From: Caenorhabditis elegans
Lineage: Eukaryota > Nematoda > Chromadorea > Rhabditida > Rhabditidae
Length of the DNA stretch: 64,000 nucleotides
Assembly (NCBI RefSeq): GCF_000002985.6
Contig: NC_003282.8
Span: 62,001-126,000 of the forward strand
Direction of reading: 5' to 3'
Position numbers and translations under genes: made by a program. Under the pieces are notes generated by a model. That model did not search any database and was not told the DNA's origin. It saw only the letters and a program-made list of their open reading frames with translations. Each line of letters starts with the position of its first letter. The stretch's first letter is position 1. Shown one piece after another: positions 10,136-56,510 of this stretch.

Positions 10136-13100
10136 GTTTTCGAGGTTTTTTTTTCGAAAAATTTAAAAAGCCACGCCAATTTCAAGGCCGGAGTCAATTT
10201 TTTCAATTGAAAAAAGTGGTAGATTAAGCTCCGCCCCTTTCTTGCCTTCAACTTTTGCAATATTTTCTGAAAATATGCGTTTCCCATCAATAAATGTCCA
10301 GAATGAAAAGGGCGGGACACCGCAAGCCACGCCCACTTTTTTGGGCGAGTTTTCTTTGTGAAAAACGTAGAGGGATAAGCTCCGCCCCTATTCGAAAAAT
10401 ATATTTAAAATTTATCCAGTTTTTTTCCGGAAATTTATTAATTTAAAAACACTGCCTTGGAAATTTCCTCTTGTTGTTTAACTGATTTTTAAAAAAATTT
10501 TGAAATCCCTTTTGGCCACGCCCACATATTGGCAAATTTTTATTAATTTATGAGACTATGAGGTTTTACGAAAAAAATTTAAAGTTACGGAAAATAAAGA
10601 AAAAATTGTTTTTTTTTAATTAAAAAAAAACAACTTCACTTTTGAGAATGTTCTTAATTTTGAAACTGATTTTTTCCAAATTCTTGAAAGTTACCACTGG
10701 AAATTGAAATTTGTGTCATGGGTGTACAGCTAATTTGCCAAATTCGTCGTGCTCGGCAGGTATTAAGATTTACCGCACACCCCTGATTTGGACGGTTTTC
10801 AGGACAAAAATTAAAACATTCCAAGTTGCCGATTTTCACCGCTCGGCAACCAGCATTTCCGCAAGAAAAAATACCTATCAAAGCTCTATTTCAAGCACAC
10901 ACATATACAATTGCGTGTAACCGACGCCAAAAAAAAGCACCACACCGAACAAAATTTAATTATTTCACCGCCCCCCGCCCGCTCCTCGCCCTGGAGCTCG
11001 TCGCACTCTTCTTCCCCTCTCTCCTGGCGGCTCCTAGTTAAGAGAAGCCAAGTTTGTCTTCTTTTTTTGTTACTTCTACTTTCCTTATATGTTTCCTTGT
11101 TACGTCGGTTTTTGAATACTCTTGTTTTTTTTTTTTGCAAAACACCATTTTACAACAAAAAATTTCGAAAAAAAGTTTTTTCTCAAAATCTTTTAAATTT
11201 TTTTTTGCAATACTAATGATAAAATTTTAAACAGAACACAACACATTTTTTCACCAAGAATATATCTGATCAATGAGCATATTAGCTTTCAGCTTCTGCC
11301 TGATAAGCTTCTCCTCCTTCTGCTAAGAAATTTTCGTGGGATTTTTTTGTTGGATTTCACATGATACCTTCCCTAATCAAATTACTATTATTAGGATTTT
11401 CTTTTCATTTTTCTATATTTTTTTCCAAGAAACATATATGAATAGTTTCTAATTGAAAAGAAGGTGTAAACGAAAAAACACTTTTTTTTTGGAAAAAGTT
11501 TGTGCGAGAACCATAAAATCGTAAGTTAAACTATACTAGGTGTTTAAAAAAATGAAAATTTTTGCCAAAAAATGTTCAAATTAGTTTTAAAAAAGTTAAA
11601 ACTTATTTTTTACATAAATTATTGAATTTTTTTAAATTTAATTTTTTTCGAATAACTAGGTATTTGCCTAGAAATGCTAAATGTTTTTTTTTCTTCTGAA
11701 AACTAAAAGTTTTTCAAAAAAAAAACAAATTTTTCTTAAGGTTTAAATTTTTAAAATATAATTTTTAAGATTAAAAGGTTCTTCAAAATTAATTTTTTTG
11801 CCAAAAAAATTTGTTTTTACTATAAAAAAGACAGTTTTTAATTTCGCGCCAAGATTTATCACAAGTTTTTATAGAAAACAATGCTGGAAAACTGAATTGC
11901 CGCCGAATTTTAGTCCCTTCAATAAATTTTTCAGGTAATATTTTCGGATTTTTGCAGAAAAATTGAATTGTGCATATGTAAACAGTTAATTTTTCAAATT
12001 TTCAAATTTTCAAATTGAAATATTTAAATTACTTCCATTTGAAAACTTATAATTTTGACATCAAAATCATATTGGCAGCTTCAAGTATGATAAATCTTAG
12101 CATGTTATTATTATGTCAGATTTCAAAAAAAAAACATAAATGAGGTGCTTCTTCTAGCCTTGCTTTATCTAATTTATTTCTTGTTATTTAAGTCATCACA
12201 CACATACACACATCGTTAAAAAACCCTCTCCTTTCCCTTACAATAATATGTAAAACCCAAAAAAAGAGCCCCCGGAGCACACAAAAACACACACAAAAAA
12301 GACCCCAATAATTTGGCCAATTTCGTCTTATTGCCTCCGCAATTTTGCTTCTCAAAATTCTAGTGCTCCGGCTCCGGAGCAGCACCTCTTTTCTTTTTCT
12401 TTCTAATTACGCACTGCTATCTGATCGACGGACCCTCTTGCGACGGGGTTTTTTTTCGCCATTTAAACCCAAAATTTCACGCTTTTCCTAGTGTGTCACC
12501 TCCCTCTTTTGTTTCAACTATTGACCTCATGGACCTATTTTCTTCAAGCAGCTCTCTTCAAACTGTCATAACTCAGCTGACTTTAAATATTTTAAAATTT
12601 GACAACTAACAAAATATTGAAAAATTTACTAGTAATATTTTGTTAGTTGTCACTTTTTTCATAATTCAAAAACTCGCGGAGGTATTCCTAGGTGAAGGTA
12701 AAACTCCGTTGATTTTTAATTAAAAAAAAATTGTCACCGATCAAATATTGACAATTTTTCAACTAATTTTGAACCAAGTTCACATATTACTAAACATTTC
12801 AACAAGATTTTTAAAATTCTGCCTAATTCGTTCAAATTCCTTAATAATTTTACAATTTCAATTTTTTTTTTTCCGAGAAATACAGAACCACATAACAAAT
12901 ATTTGTATGCTAATAATGGGAGTTGTACTACCCATTTTTTATATTTACTTACTCCTTATTTGCCAGGAGTCGAAAAATTATCGAAAAAAATTCAATTAGG
13001 AAATGTTTTTCGAGAGAAAATGTTTTTCGGAAAAAACAATTTCAAAATATTTTTTTAAAAAATTGAACATCTTCTCTAATTAAAAAACACACAAAGTTTT

Positions 13101-14369
13101 CCCACAAAATTTATTGGAAAAATTCTGAATATTTTTCGAGAATTGGAATTTTCAAAATTTATATTTCCCGTTAAATTATCAAAAAATATGTAGCAAAGTT
13201 TCCGAATTTGTAACAATTGGAGAAAAAACAATTCAATTCCAGACAATTTTTTTTTGAAAAATCCGAAAAATTTACCCAAAAAATTGTAGAAAACACTTTT
13301 ATTTAAAATTCGCACCATTTTTCAGTTTTGAAACTGACTGTTGAATTTGGCGCCTAACTTTTTTTTTTAACTTGTTTCAGTGTTTCCTCCCGATTCAAAG
13401 TCCATTTGACCTCCGAGTAAAATAACCTAAACTTCCAAGTTTTAAATTTCACACATTTTGCAATTTTCCACGTCATCACCGAGCTCAAATTCCCACGATT
13501 TCATATTTATTCTGGTCTTATCTCTCTTTTTTTGCTCTTTCCTCTTTACCCTCTCTTATTTTTTTGGATTGATTTAGCTCACTGAATTATTTAGATTTTT
13601 CTCTTGCTGCCTCAGGATTTTTGCAACTTTTTAGTCCTGAGATTTGTTAGATTTTGAACTTTTCTGGTAATTTTTGGCAATTCGAGAATTTTAATATTTA
13701 AAAGAAGAGCATCAGGGATTTGAAACTTAAAAACTAAAAAAAATTAAAATTGAAAATTAAAATTTGAAATTTGAACTAGGAAAATTTCATTTTGAGTTCT
13801 AATTTTTCTTAATTTTGTGTGGTATTGTTTCTTAAGATTTAAAAGAATTTTCAGTGTGATCCAAATAGTTAGGCGCCAAACTCAAAAGATCCAAATGTCA
13901 ACCCCATGACTCCTAATATAGATGTTGCACAAATTTAAATAAATTATGCACATAATTTTTAAATACTTCAAAATATACTCTTTTCTTAATACCTATATAT
14001 CAAAAAAAATTCTACTTTCTCTTCAAATGTATAGTTTTGTTTTCTGTTTTTACATTGAAAAAATTTGTTTTTGAAATATTTTTTTACTGTTTTGTAATTC
14101 AAATTCGAATTCCCTATATTTTTTTTTCTGGCAAATTTTGAAATTCTTTGAAAATGCACAGATTTTCAAAAACTCCTGGAAAAACGTGAAGGTATTGGTA
14201 GAAAAAAGTTGTGAACTCGATTTTTATGCTCAAAAATTGCAGATACTTACTGTAACTTACATTTCTCAACCTTTTCGTTATATTTTTCGCTTTTTTCCAA
14301 AAAAATGATCACTAAAACTGTTTTTTTTTTCAGATGAAATAAGAAGCTGAGAAACTGGCGCCGTCGAAA

Positions 14370-48151
<33,782 letters not shown>

Positions 48152-50409
48152 TTGAAATCTCATTTAGCAGCGTTTTTCATTCGTTTTTTTTGAGTCACCA
48201 CGATTTTTTGAGAAAAAAATCCGTGGATATATCCCTGGTAAAATCCTAGGTAGTTGACGTTCACGGAATTCTTGAAATCCATGAAGACTCTTCGCTCAAA
48301 ATCTACTGAAAATTTGAATTTCTGGAATTTTTGTTTTGGAAAACTGGTATTTCGTCAGAAAACAACCCACACTGTGAAGACTTTGTAATTTTTTTAAATT
48401 TTTCTGCATAATATTCCCCGCCCCCGCAAATTTGATGCCACGTGTATAAAAATTCACTGATCAGTAAAGACTGCTTCTCCATATAGATTTTTTTTGATAA
48501 TTAAATTTTAAATAACCCCGCCCCCTCCCTGGCCACGCCCATTAATTTGTATTTCATATCACTTGACATCTCTCCCCGATTTTTGTCTAATTTTCAACTT
48601 TTTTTTTACAATATTGAATTTCCCACGCTTTTTTGTCTTACTTCCATATTTTCTTTGTCAGAGCATTATTATATGTTCTCCAATTATACACATCGACCAG
48701 AGGTTTAGCAATTTCGAGAAAAAATTAAAAATAATAAATGAATTAATTTTTAAACATTTAATTCCTCGCACAGTCACTTTCAATAAAAAATCTAGTGCAC
48801 TTGCACTAGATAATAATCCGTCAAACATCTAAATTTGTTAGATGGCTGAAAAAAATTTGGGCAAAAATAAAAAGTTGCCTAATTTTGTTGAAAACGGGTA
48901 ATTCATGTATGCTGATTTCAGAAAATCTAGGTTTAACCCATTAAAAAAATCCCGACAATCCCCAGGGGTAACGGAAATAGGGGCAACGGATGGACCACAC
49001 TCGGCATCACAAAAATGGGGGAAGTGGAAACCCGGAAGCTGGAGAAGTGTTCATTTACTATTAGTTCTATTAAACGGGAAACCATATAGGGAAATAGTAT
49101 AATAAATGAGAACAGATAAATTAAATTGCTATTTTTTCAAATTTTGGTACTTATTACCATTAGTAAAACGCGATTTTGTTTTCCAAACCAAAATGATGAT
49201 GACACATTTCTCATGATAGACTAATTTTCAGTTGTATTAAGTGCCCCCAAATAAAACCTTTTTATTAAACTCATGCCAAAGTAAGTTGTTGGACAAGTCC
49301 ACCGAATCCTACAATGCAACAATCACTGTCTAGTAAAAAGAGTGAACCCAAAATTTGAACAGGATTGAAACTACTGAGGTTTTACAAGAAAAAAAATTAG
49401 TGTTAAAGAAAACCAGTAAAAATTGACTATTTTAACGATAATTGTCAAAAATTCGAGGGGGTGCTATAGAAGTTGGACGGCCGTTTTTTCAAGTTTTTGA
49501 CCTAATTTCCGTAGTTTTTAAGATATTCTCACAAAAACCGAGGTGTGGCGGTTTTTTAACATTTGTAATCGAACTACATTCACACTTTTTCAAAATAATT
49601 TCCAGAAAGCCTCAAACCCTCAAAATAGAGGGGGGTGCTATAGAAGTTGGACGCACTGTATTTTGTGCGCTTTTCTATGCATCTTATCGTGTATTTTTTC
49701 ATTCATAAACTTATTGTACTCGTAAATAAAAAACTTTTTCAGCCCCTTGACTTGTTTCAAACCTTTTTCTTTTGTTTGAAAGCTTTGAACTTTACTTTTG
49801 AAAAAAGGAATAAGAAACTCACTGATGCTCGCCTTGAAGAAGTGCCACGCGGTAATAGTTAGTTTAGTCGATGCACCATGAATTATAATGCAGTTGGTAC
49901 AGTGGGGTTTCTAGCCTCTGAGATCAGCTCAGAGTGAATTTATTGGAACACGACTTATAACAATAGAAACGAATGGATCATGGGTGATAAGATGGAAAAC
50001 GGGGAATTGGATGAGGGTTCAGTGGAGGAAGACGGGGGTTTGACGATAACTGTACCGTCCTCTCGGACGGGGGAGATTTTATACTCCCAGTGACGGGGCG
50101 GGGCATACAAAGAGATGGAGAGATGGAAAACCAGTGAAGAGAAATAGGGGAGAAACAACATGGTTGATTGGATTGGAAGGAATGCACTTTGTCAACTGAA
50201 TCTAAGTGGGATTAAAGTGCAGATGAGCAATGGTTTAGGAATTTAGGAAAAAGGGTACGGAATCGCGTCCAAATATTTAGATTTTATATTATGAAACAAA
50301 ATAGTCCAATCAGCATCAAATTGGATGCTCAACTTTTTAACAACAATTATGTGACCCGAGAGGACTGGGATATAATATCTGGGAGCAATAGGATGCAAGG
50401 AGATTCACA
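48152..50409. other. tpa-1 3' flank and convergent intergenic region
   Basis: Between the tpa-1 stop and the stop of the convergent USP-OTU gene. No exon was recognised. AATAAA-like hexamers occur in the + direction near 48730 and 48781. The phrase GGTGCTATAGAAGTTGGAC occurs twice (about 49459 and 49635). From about 49900 to 50330 the sequence is richer in G and free of homopolymer runs; it could be the 3' UTR of the minus-strand gene or an old element. Confidence 0.4.
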
Positions 50410-52473
50410 TTATTGGAGTATATAATATAAAACATATCCAGACGAGCGGACAGCGTTGGCCACGTTTTCTTTCGATACATCACGTAATTTATCATCGGAG
50501 CAGCGCAGCCAGCCATCGTTGTCGAGCGATTTCTTTGTGTAGGCAACGTGATGTCCTTTGTTCGGCGAACTTCCGAGGTGACATACAACCGAAACCAGTG
50601 TATATCTTCTAGGAGGCGCATCGCCTCTCTGAAAAAAAGTTGTAGTTTACGTAACAATCACTTTTAGTCGTACCATATTATCCTTTTCGTGCAGCTCTCC
50701 GTGCATTAAACGCTCATTATTGTTTCCTTTTTGCGATGTCATTGTCGACTTCATTGAAGTATTCTTTTTCAATGAGATTGTGGACTCATAATGCATATGT
50801 GTATTTTTCAAATATAATGCTCCTTGTCTTGGTGGACACGTATTTTGTGGAGAATGAGGCATCCATCCACTATCTCCAAGATAAGTCATTATTGCAACGT
50901 TCAGCATATTGGCCATAGCAAAAATTTCACAAGTTGATGCCCAAACTCCTTCACGCATTACGTTGTCAACGTACTTTTCGTATATCTCATCATGACAGTA
51001 CTTTTTGAACTTTGGTTCATTCTTCTTGAGATGTTTGCCGACTGCTTCGCGGAAGATCATATGATGCGATTCCACTCCGGTAAGCCACCACGAAACTGCA
51101 CGATAGAAGCAATTCCCGTCGGCTTCGATTTTTCGTGTAACTCCAGGAAGCTGATACTGGGACATTTCTGATATATGCGCAACCCTTTCTCTCTTGAAAT
51201 GACACCTGAAATAAATATAATACATTTAATGAAAAGAAGATTTCTTTTATACGAACCGCTTTTGGTTTACACCATTTGCGAAGCCCATTCCAACAAGAGT
51301 GTTATCAAAATCCGCCATATTCGAGAAAACATCGAAAAATAACTGTTTCCGAGCTGTTACATCTTCTTGCACCACTTCTTCATCGGCTCCAATATGCAAA
51401 CGGGAATTATTCGAATGAGCATCGTTCTTGTTCAACTCAGAGCACTCCACTGGCATAAAGTTTCTTAACGAAGTGGCATCGAGTTCGAATGTCGGTTCCA
51501 CCCGGCAGTTTTTATTTTTCATTGAAAAACGACTTCCTCGTCCCTCCAGCTCATATCTTTTCAAGGTGACAACCAAACATCTGGAAAATGTTATTTAATT
51601 AAAAACAACTCAAACAGTAAGCTCCTACTCTGGGAATGTTGAGATCCTTTCGCAAACGAAGATATGTTGTGGTTGCAAATGGAGCACTCTTTCTCAATTG
51701 AAGACCATTTTAGCTCCGATGAAACCAAGTTTTGTACCGAACAGCCATTCCTGTAAATTAAAAAAACTTGGTCAAACGTCGCAATATCTTTCTAGATACT
51801 GTATTTATCTTCAAATCTAATACTTTTCCAGAATATAAATATTAATGGGTTAAATGGGCAGAACTTATACTAACATCACAGAAACCTAAGTCATTTCGTG
51901 AATCGGCGTTCAGCTCCTTGTTGTGGCATCTTTGGCACACATACAGTGTCTCCACGTCAATTTTGAAGACTTTTGCTGGATTCAGTGGGCTCTCAAAATC
52001 ATCGATCATCACTGCATTCTCCAAAACGACTTTCATTACATCATCAACAGCTCCGATTAGAGTTAGGAAAAACTCGTGAGCATCATGTTGGTCATCATTA
52101 TTGAATCCTTCGTGGATCTTCCCAACATTCCGACGATATTGGAGCAATTTCTTGAAAGAAAAAAAATGATTTGAAAGAACTATTTTGAAAGAAAAAACTC
52201 ACAGATGTACTAAGTTTCATGACCTCGTTCGGCTCATTCAAGTGACCCCCTAATTGTAAGCAGCTGACGATCTTCAAGAAGTTTCTAAGAACAATGTTGT
52301 TGTTCTTGATATCACATGGTTGCGTTTGATTGATGTTGAGGGAGTTATCAAGGAATCGAATTTTGTACCGGACCATACGATATAGGTTCTCACAGCGAAC
52401 AACCATCGGACCACATGATGACATGGCTTGCAAAGTTGAGTTATAGTAACACGAGTTCCCGGTGTTAACTAAT
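50410..52473 (-). CDS. deubiquitinase: USP domain with an OTU domain nested inside (5' end missing)
   Basis: Predicted to remove ubiquitin or a ubiquitin-like protein. Exons 5' to 3': 52473-52203, 52150-51875, 51750-51629, 51580-51257, 51205-50674, 50628-50410; about 580 aa. USP motifs in order: Cys box NTGNSCYYNSTLQAM, QHDAHEFF, one CQRC pair, FPECLVVTLKRYE, and in the last exon the His box GHHVAYTKK, then WLRCSDD and SGYVLYYILQ. Between LKRY and the His box lies an OTU domain (ADGNCFYRAVSWWLTG, EGVWASTCEI, THMHYES) with candidate catalytic Asp, Cys and His. The OTU exon joins the His-box exon in phase 0 through a 45-bp intron. Oddities: an in-frame TGA at 51694-51696, a weak GTTCGT donor after 51257, and no start codon found. 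It could be a working gene with different splicing or a young pseudogene. Possibly third in the grld-1/tut-1 operon. Confidence 0.72.
50674..51205 (-). other. OTU-domain exon inserted in the USP domain
   Basis: The 532-bp exon encodes about 177 residues. The OTU signature is KIEADGNCFYRAVSWWLTG, with later blocks VGKHLKKNEPKFKKY, REGVWASTCEIFAMANMLNV and LYLKNTHMHYESTISL. Asp and Cys of DGNC and a His in HMHYE fit the OTU catalytic triad. The last ~50 residues (KKNTSMKSTMTSQKGNNNER) look like a linker back to the USP fold. It follows a region resembling a degenerate UBA helix (LVGMGFANGVNQKR). Confidence 0.78.
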
Positions 52474-52675
52474 CTGAAATTTGAATTAACAAAAAAGACT
52501 AGCAAATCTGCGATTTGCCAGGCTTCGCAGTGGGGTGTGGCGTAGATTGTAAAAGTGCAAAATTTCTAGTGCTATTCAGTATTTGAACCAAAATATAATG
52601 GTGTTTTCAAGTGTGAAAAATAACGACAAATGCAACATTTCACTTTTTGGAAAGACGTGAATGCTCAAAACTTCT
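52355..52675. repeat. 321-bp direct repeat, left copy (target site duplication)
   Basis: Starts ATCGAATTTTGTACCGGACC and ends ATGCTCAAAACTTCT. It is repeated at 56511-56831 on the other side of the retrotransposon, with only two mismatches seen by eye. It contains the acceptor and first 119 bp of the USP Cys-box exon. Both ends of the repeat coincide with the element boundaries. Confidence 0.9.
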
Positions 52676-52753
52676 CTGCCGGGTGTCTCACTAGCGGGCG
52701 GTCGTGTGTTTTTTCCTCTCCTCTCGTCGTTGTAAATTATCGATTCGATAGTT

Positions 52754-53468
52754 ATGACGAAGAATAAAAACCAGGCCAAAAAACGCAAGCAGGGATCCGC
52801 AGACAGCGCAGACAGCTCAATGGCAACTAATCCGGTAGAAGAAGAAATGGTACCTCTTTCTGAGTTCCTCAAGCTCAAGGAGTCTTTCAACGCGATGAGT
52901 GCAAGAATGGACAAAATCCTGTCTCTGGTGGAATACATTATTCCACTGAAGACCCATTCGCACTCAGAGCTTGATATTCCAATCTCTTCTGAAAGCGTCG
53001 CCAACCTTTCCGACTCATCTTCTTCGTCACTCTCTTCTCTCAACTATTCAAAACATCCTACTCGTTGAACAGTATTGCTCGTGAGCAGCAAGCAATGAAA
53101 GATAAGGAGACACGTGCAGTTCTTGAATTATTACCGGATGACAAAGATGACAAAAACCAGGACGAGAAAACCTTGGCTATTATTAAAAGGTGGCTTCTCT
53201 GTACGAATTCAATCCACCTATTTCAGTATTCCGTCACCAGTGCAAATCAGTAATGCGTCCCCTCAAAATCCAATTTGACACCAAAACCGACAGAAACGCG
53301 TTCATCAAAATCTACAACAAGGTCATTAAGAAAGAAGAATTTTCGGATCTCACCAGAAAACCTAGAGCCAGAAGAGACTTGACGTTTGATGAGCTGGAAA
53401 CTCTGCGTGCTAGCCGGAAATTTATATACGATGAGAATGTGAAAGCGAAAGAAAGCAGAATCCGGTAA
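52754..53468 (+). pseudogene. retrotransposon ORF1 remnant
   Basis: The first part (from ATG 52754) is basic, then acidic and Ser-rich, with a short coiled coil (EFLKLKESFNAMSARMDKIL). It stops at 53066. Similar-style coding continues in other frames: SIAREQQAMKDKETRAVLEL near 53070-53190, then RPLKIQFDTKTDRNAFIKIY and RRDLTFDELETLRASR up to 53468. The last block resembles the C-terminal nucleic-acid-binding region of LINE ORF1 proteins. At least two frame breaks are visible. Confidence 0.7.
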
Positions 53469-53509
53469 CTCTTTTTTTCCCAAAAATTCCTTTAAAAATC
53501 ATTCTCCCA

Positions 53510-56340
53510 AATGTAGTGTTCTCCCAAATATTAATATTTTTTTTGCCAATGTTCGTGGTGCTTCTAGTCTTTCCAAACTGCATATGCTATTTGACTTCTT
53601 CCTGTCTTCTAATTTTGATTGTCTCTGCCTAACCGAAACGCATTTCAACAGTAGCCTTACTGATAGTCTTCTCTACTCTAAGAATTTTTCTTGTATTAGA
53701 TTTGACAGAGATCCTGACATGCATTCTAAATCCAGCGGCGGCGGCGTAGCTATTTTCTATAAATCATCAATTACGCTAACACAAATCGACATCAATATGC
53801 CACACCATTATCCACTTCACAGAGCTGAGGTTCTAATGTGCCTATTACACAGTGACACTTTAAGCAGTCCAATTACCCTTACCGTTGTATATAGACCCCC
53901 TGATCTGAATGTCGTTGAAAGCTCGGCACTGATCCACCAACTTGACACTTATCTACCCTCGACCCGTTCTATTTGTGTTGGGGATTTCAACTATCCCTAC
54001 GTTGACTGGTCACTTCCCAACCATCAGTTTGCCGCATTTCTGTATTCCAAAAACCTTTCACAACTAGTCACCTTCCCCACCAGAATTTCCTCTAGCTCTA
54101 GCACAATACTTGATTTAGTTATCACATCCAACGACATCCCCATTGCTGGCCCCAACCCGGAAACGCCCATTCTTAATTCCGATCACCATGCGGTATCCCT
54201 CTCAATTCTGGTAGACTATACAGCACATACATACAAGCCTCCTGCAGCTCCACGTCTTAATTTCAGAAAATGTGACTTTACCTCCCTAAATCACCACTTG
54301 GCCAGTATAGACTGGATTAATTTGTTCCAGCTTAACCCTTCAATCACGGAAAAATACGAGGTCTTTCTTGATGTTGTAGATAAACTAATAGAAACCCATT
54401 GTCCCTTAACAAAAACATCATCTACCTATCGCCCCCCAAATATTTTGAAAAGAATACGGAATGCCCGCAAAACCCTAAGTAAGTGTCAAAATTCCCCTGT
54501 TGCTAAATGTGCACTGATTAAAAAAATTAAAATTCTCATGCGCAAGCATAGAAACATTCTAAGATCCAATGATAAAGCAATAAGCATTGGTAAAGATTAC
54601 TCAGCTATTAGGAAACTTATCAAAAGTAGAACTGCAAAATCCAATGCAATTCCACCTATTTTGTTTAATAACCGAACGTGCATATCAGATTTGGAAAAAT
54701 GTGATATTTTTACAAAAATATTTCTGGAGAATTACTCCCCCTCCGTTCCTCCTTCACCCCACACGGACATTCCAAAAACAACTGATAATAATGAGATTTA
54801 TCCTGAAGACATTTTCCAGCCATTTATTGTTGAAAGTGTTCTGAAAAAACTTCCTCCTAAGCTCGGGTTTTCACTCCACCATCTCAACTTTTATATGCTC
54901 AAAAAATGTGCGACACCGCTCGCGTTACCCCTCTCTATTATTTACTCCCAGTCATTGAAAGAATCAACCATTCCCTCCATTTGGAAGCATGCCACTGTCA
55001 TTCCTATACCCAAAAAAGGCAACCCCTCAAATCCATCTAACTATCGTCCAATTAGCTTAACTGATACTATTGCTAGAGTAATGGAGAAAATTATTTCACA
55101 CCGAATCAAGTCTGAATACGGTCACCTCATATCCAAACATCAACACACACGGGTTCCTAAATTTTAGGAGCTGCAAGCCCTCACTCGATCTTCTTCTCTT
55201 TATCATTCTATACTCCATGAACACAAACGTCTGGATATTATATTTTTCGATTTCTGCAAAGCTTTTGATAAAGTCTCTCATGACATACTTATTTCTAAAA
55301 TCAAATCTCTTCGCATCAACCCCGTCTTTTGCAATTGGATATCCTGTTTTCTAAGCAATCGCACTTTCTCAGTCAAAATCAATTCCACAGTTTCCGCTAA
55401 TGCCCTCCCCATTCCTTCTGGGGTGCCCCAAGGAACAGTTACAGGTCCCCTTCTCTTTATATTGTTTTTGAACGACCTACTCCTATCCATACCCCCTTCT
55501 ATTCAATTTTCTTGTTTTGCTGATGATGTGAAAATATTCAGTCACGATCCAATTGAACTTCAAAGCACAATTGATCTCATTGTAGATTGGTCCTTGAAAA
55601 ATCAGTTGCCGCTTGCTCCCACCAAAACGGCCCTACTCCACATAGGAACTCAAAACCCTAGGCATAATTTCAATATTGACTCCCTACCCATCGTCCCCAG
55701 TTCCTCTGTTAGAGACCTCGGGCTTATCACCGACGATAAATTGTCATTCAAATCGCATATCAATAGAACCTCTTCCCTGACACTTCTTAGGGCAAAACAG
55801 ATCCTAAAATCCTTCCCCTCTGGCTCCATTAAATTCTATGTGAACCTGTTTAAAACGTATGTCTCACCAATTCTTGACTATGGGTCCCACATTTACTCCC
55901 CTCCCCCTCATTCAAAACTGTCAGGTGCATTAGAATCCGCTCTCAAATACTACTCAAGAATAATACTACAACGTAACAATATACAATACAAAGTATCGGA
56001 AACATCACATAGAAACACCTCATTAGTTTATTCACTTTCATATAAAAACCGCCTAAGCATTCTCAACATGGCCACAGCCCGCTCAACACGCTTAAAATCA
56101 CAGCTTATTCTCTTGTATAAAATTATAACAAGCGCTGTACATTTCCCAGATGCAAAAAGATTTATTATGCATGTCAGATCTCAACGTCGGCCGATGCTCC
56201 TTTCTCTAGTCAATCCAAAGTCCAAAGGTTTCTTTTCTATTGTCGTTCCCCTCTGGAACAGTATAGTTCACAATGTAGCAACATTCCTTTCCCCCTCCCA
56301 GTTTATGAACCTCATAAACCAACAAATCTCATTCTTTTAA
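53510..56340 (+). pseudogene. retrotransposon ORF2 (endonuclease-reverse transcriptase), broken
   Basis: The N-terminal AP-endonuclease shows NVRG, LTETHF, VVYRPPD, GDFNYPYVDW and SDHHAV. The reverse transcriptase follows: IPIPKKGNPSNPSNYRPISL, DFCKAFDKVSHD, SGVPQGTVTGPLLFILFLND and the catalytic FADDVKIF. The C-terminal part (KFYVNLFKTYVSPILDYGSH) is normal for the class. A frame break and stop near 55145-55167 separate the fingers region from the palm. The real start is upstream of the first ATG at 53584, because NVRG is encoded before it. Confidence 0.9.
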
Positions 56341-56510
56341 ATTTCTCGTTGATTTATCCTCTTCTGTCAAATAGTATTTAGTTTTTTCATACTTAAGATG
56401 GACTCTGACGGGTCTTTCTTATTTTTATGTGTTATTCGATTCTTCCCCGTTGATCTTCTATGTACTACTTTTTGTTACTATTTATCTAATTTTCGAATAA
56501 ACAAACAAAC

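Larger units (their letters stand above)
52676..56510 (+). mobile_element. non-LTR (LINE) retrotransposon, about 3.8 kb, CR1/jockey-like
   Basis: The + strand encodes an ORF1-type protein and an ORF2 with AP endonuclease and reverse transcriptase. There are no LTRs. The 3' end is an AAAC-type tail (AATAAACAAACAAAC), usual for CR1/jockey-like LINEs. The 5' end starts CTGCCGGGTGTCTCACTAGC. A 321-bp target duplication flanks it exactly. Both ORFs are interrupted, so this copy is inactive. In C. elegans the Sam family is the nearest type I know, but I cannot confirm the family. Confidence 0.9.

Noticed and set aside
10886..11216. Overlapping ORFs of 84 and 101 codons on opposite strands
   Set aside because: Complementary low-complexity readings; neither has exon-like boundaries.
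52576..53043. 155-codon minus ORF as a possible first exon of the USP gene
   Set aside because: Mostly antisense to retrotransposon ORF1; only its last part lies in the duplicated flank and its donor phase does not fit.
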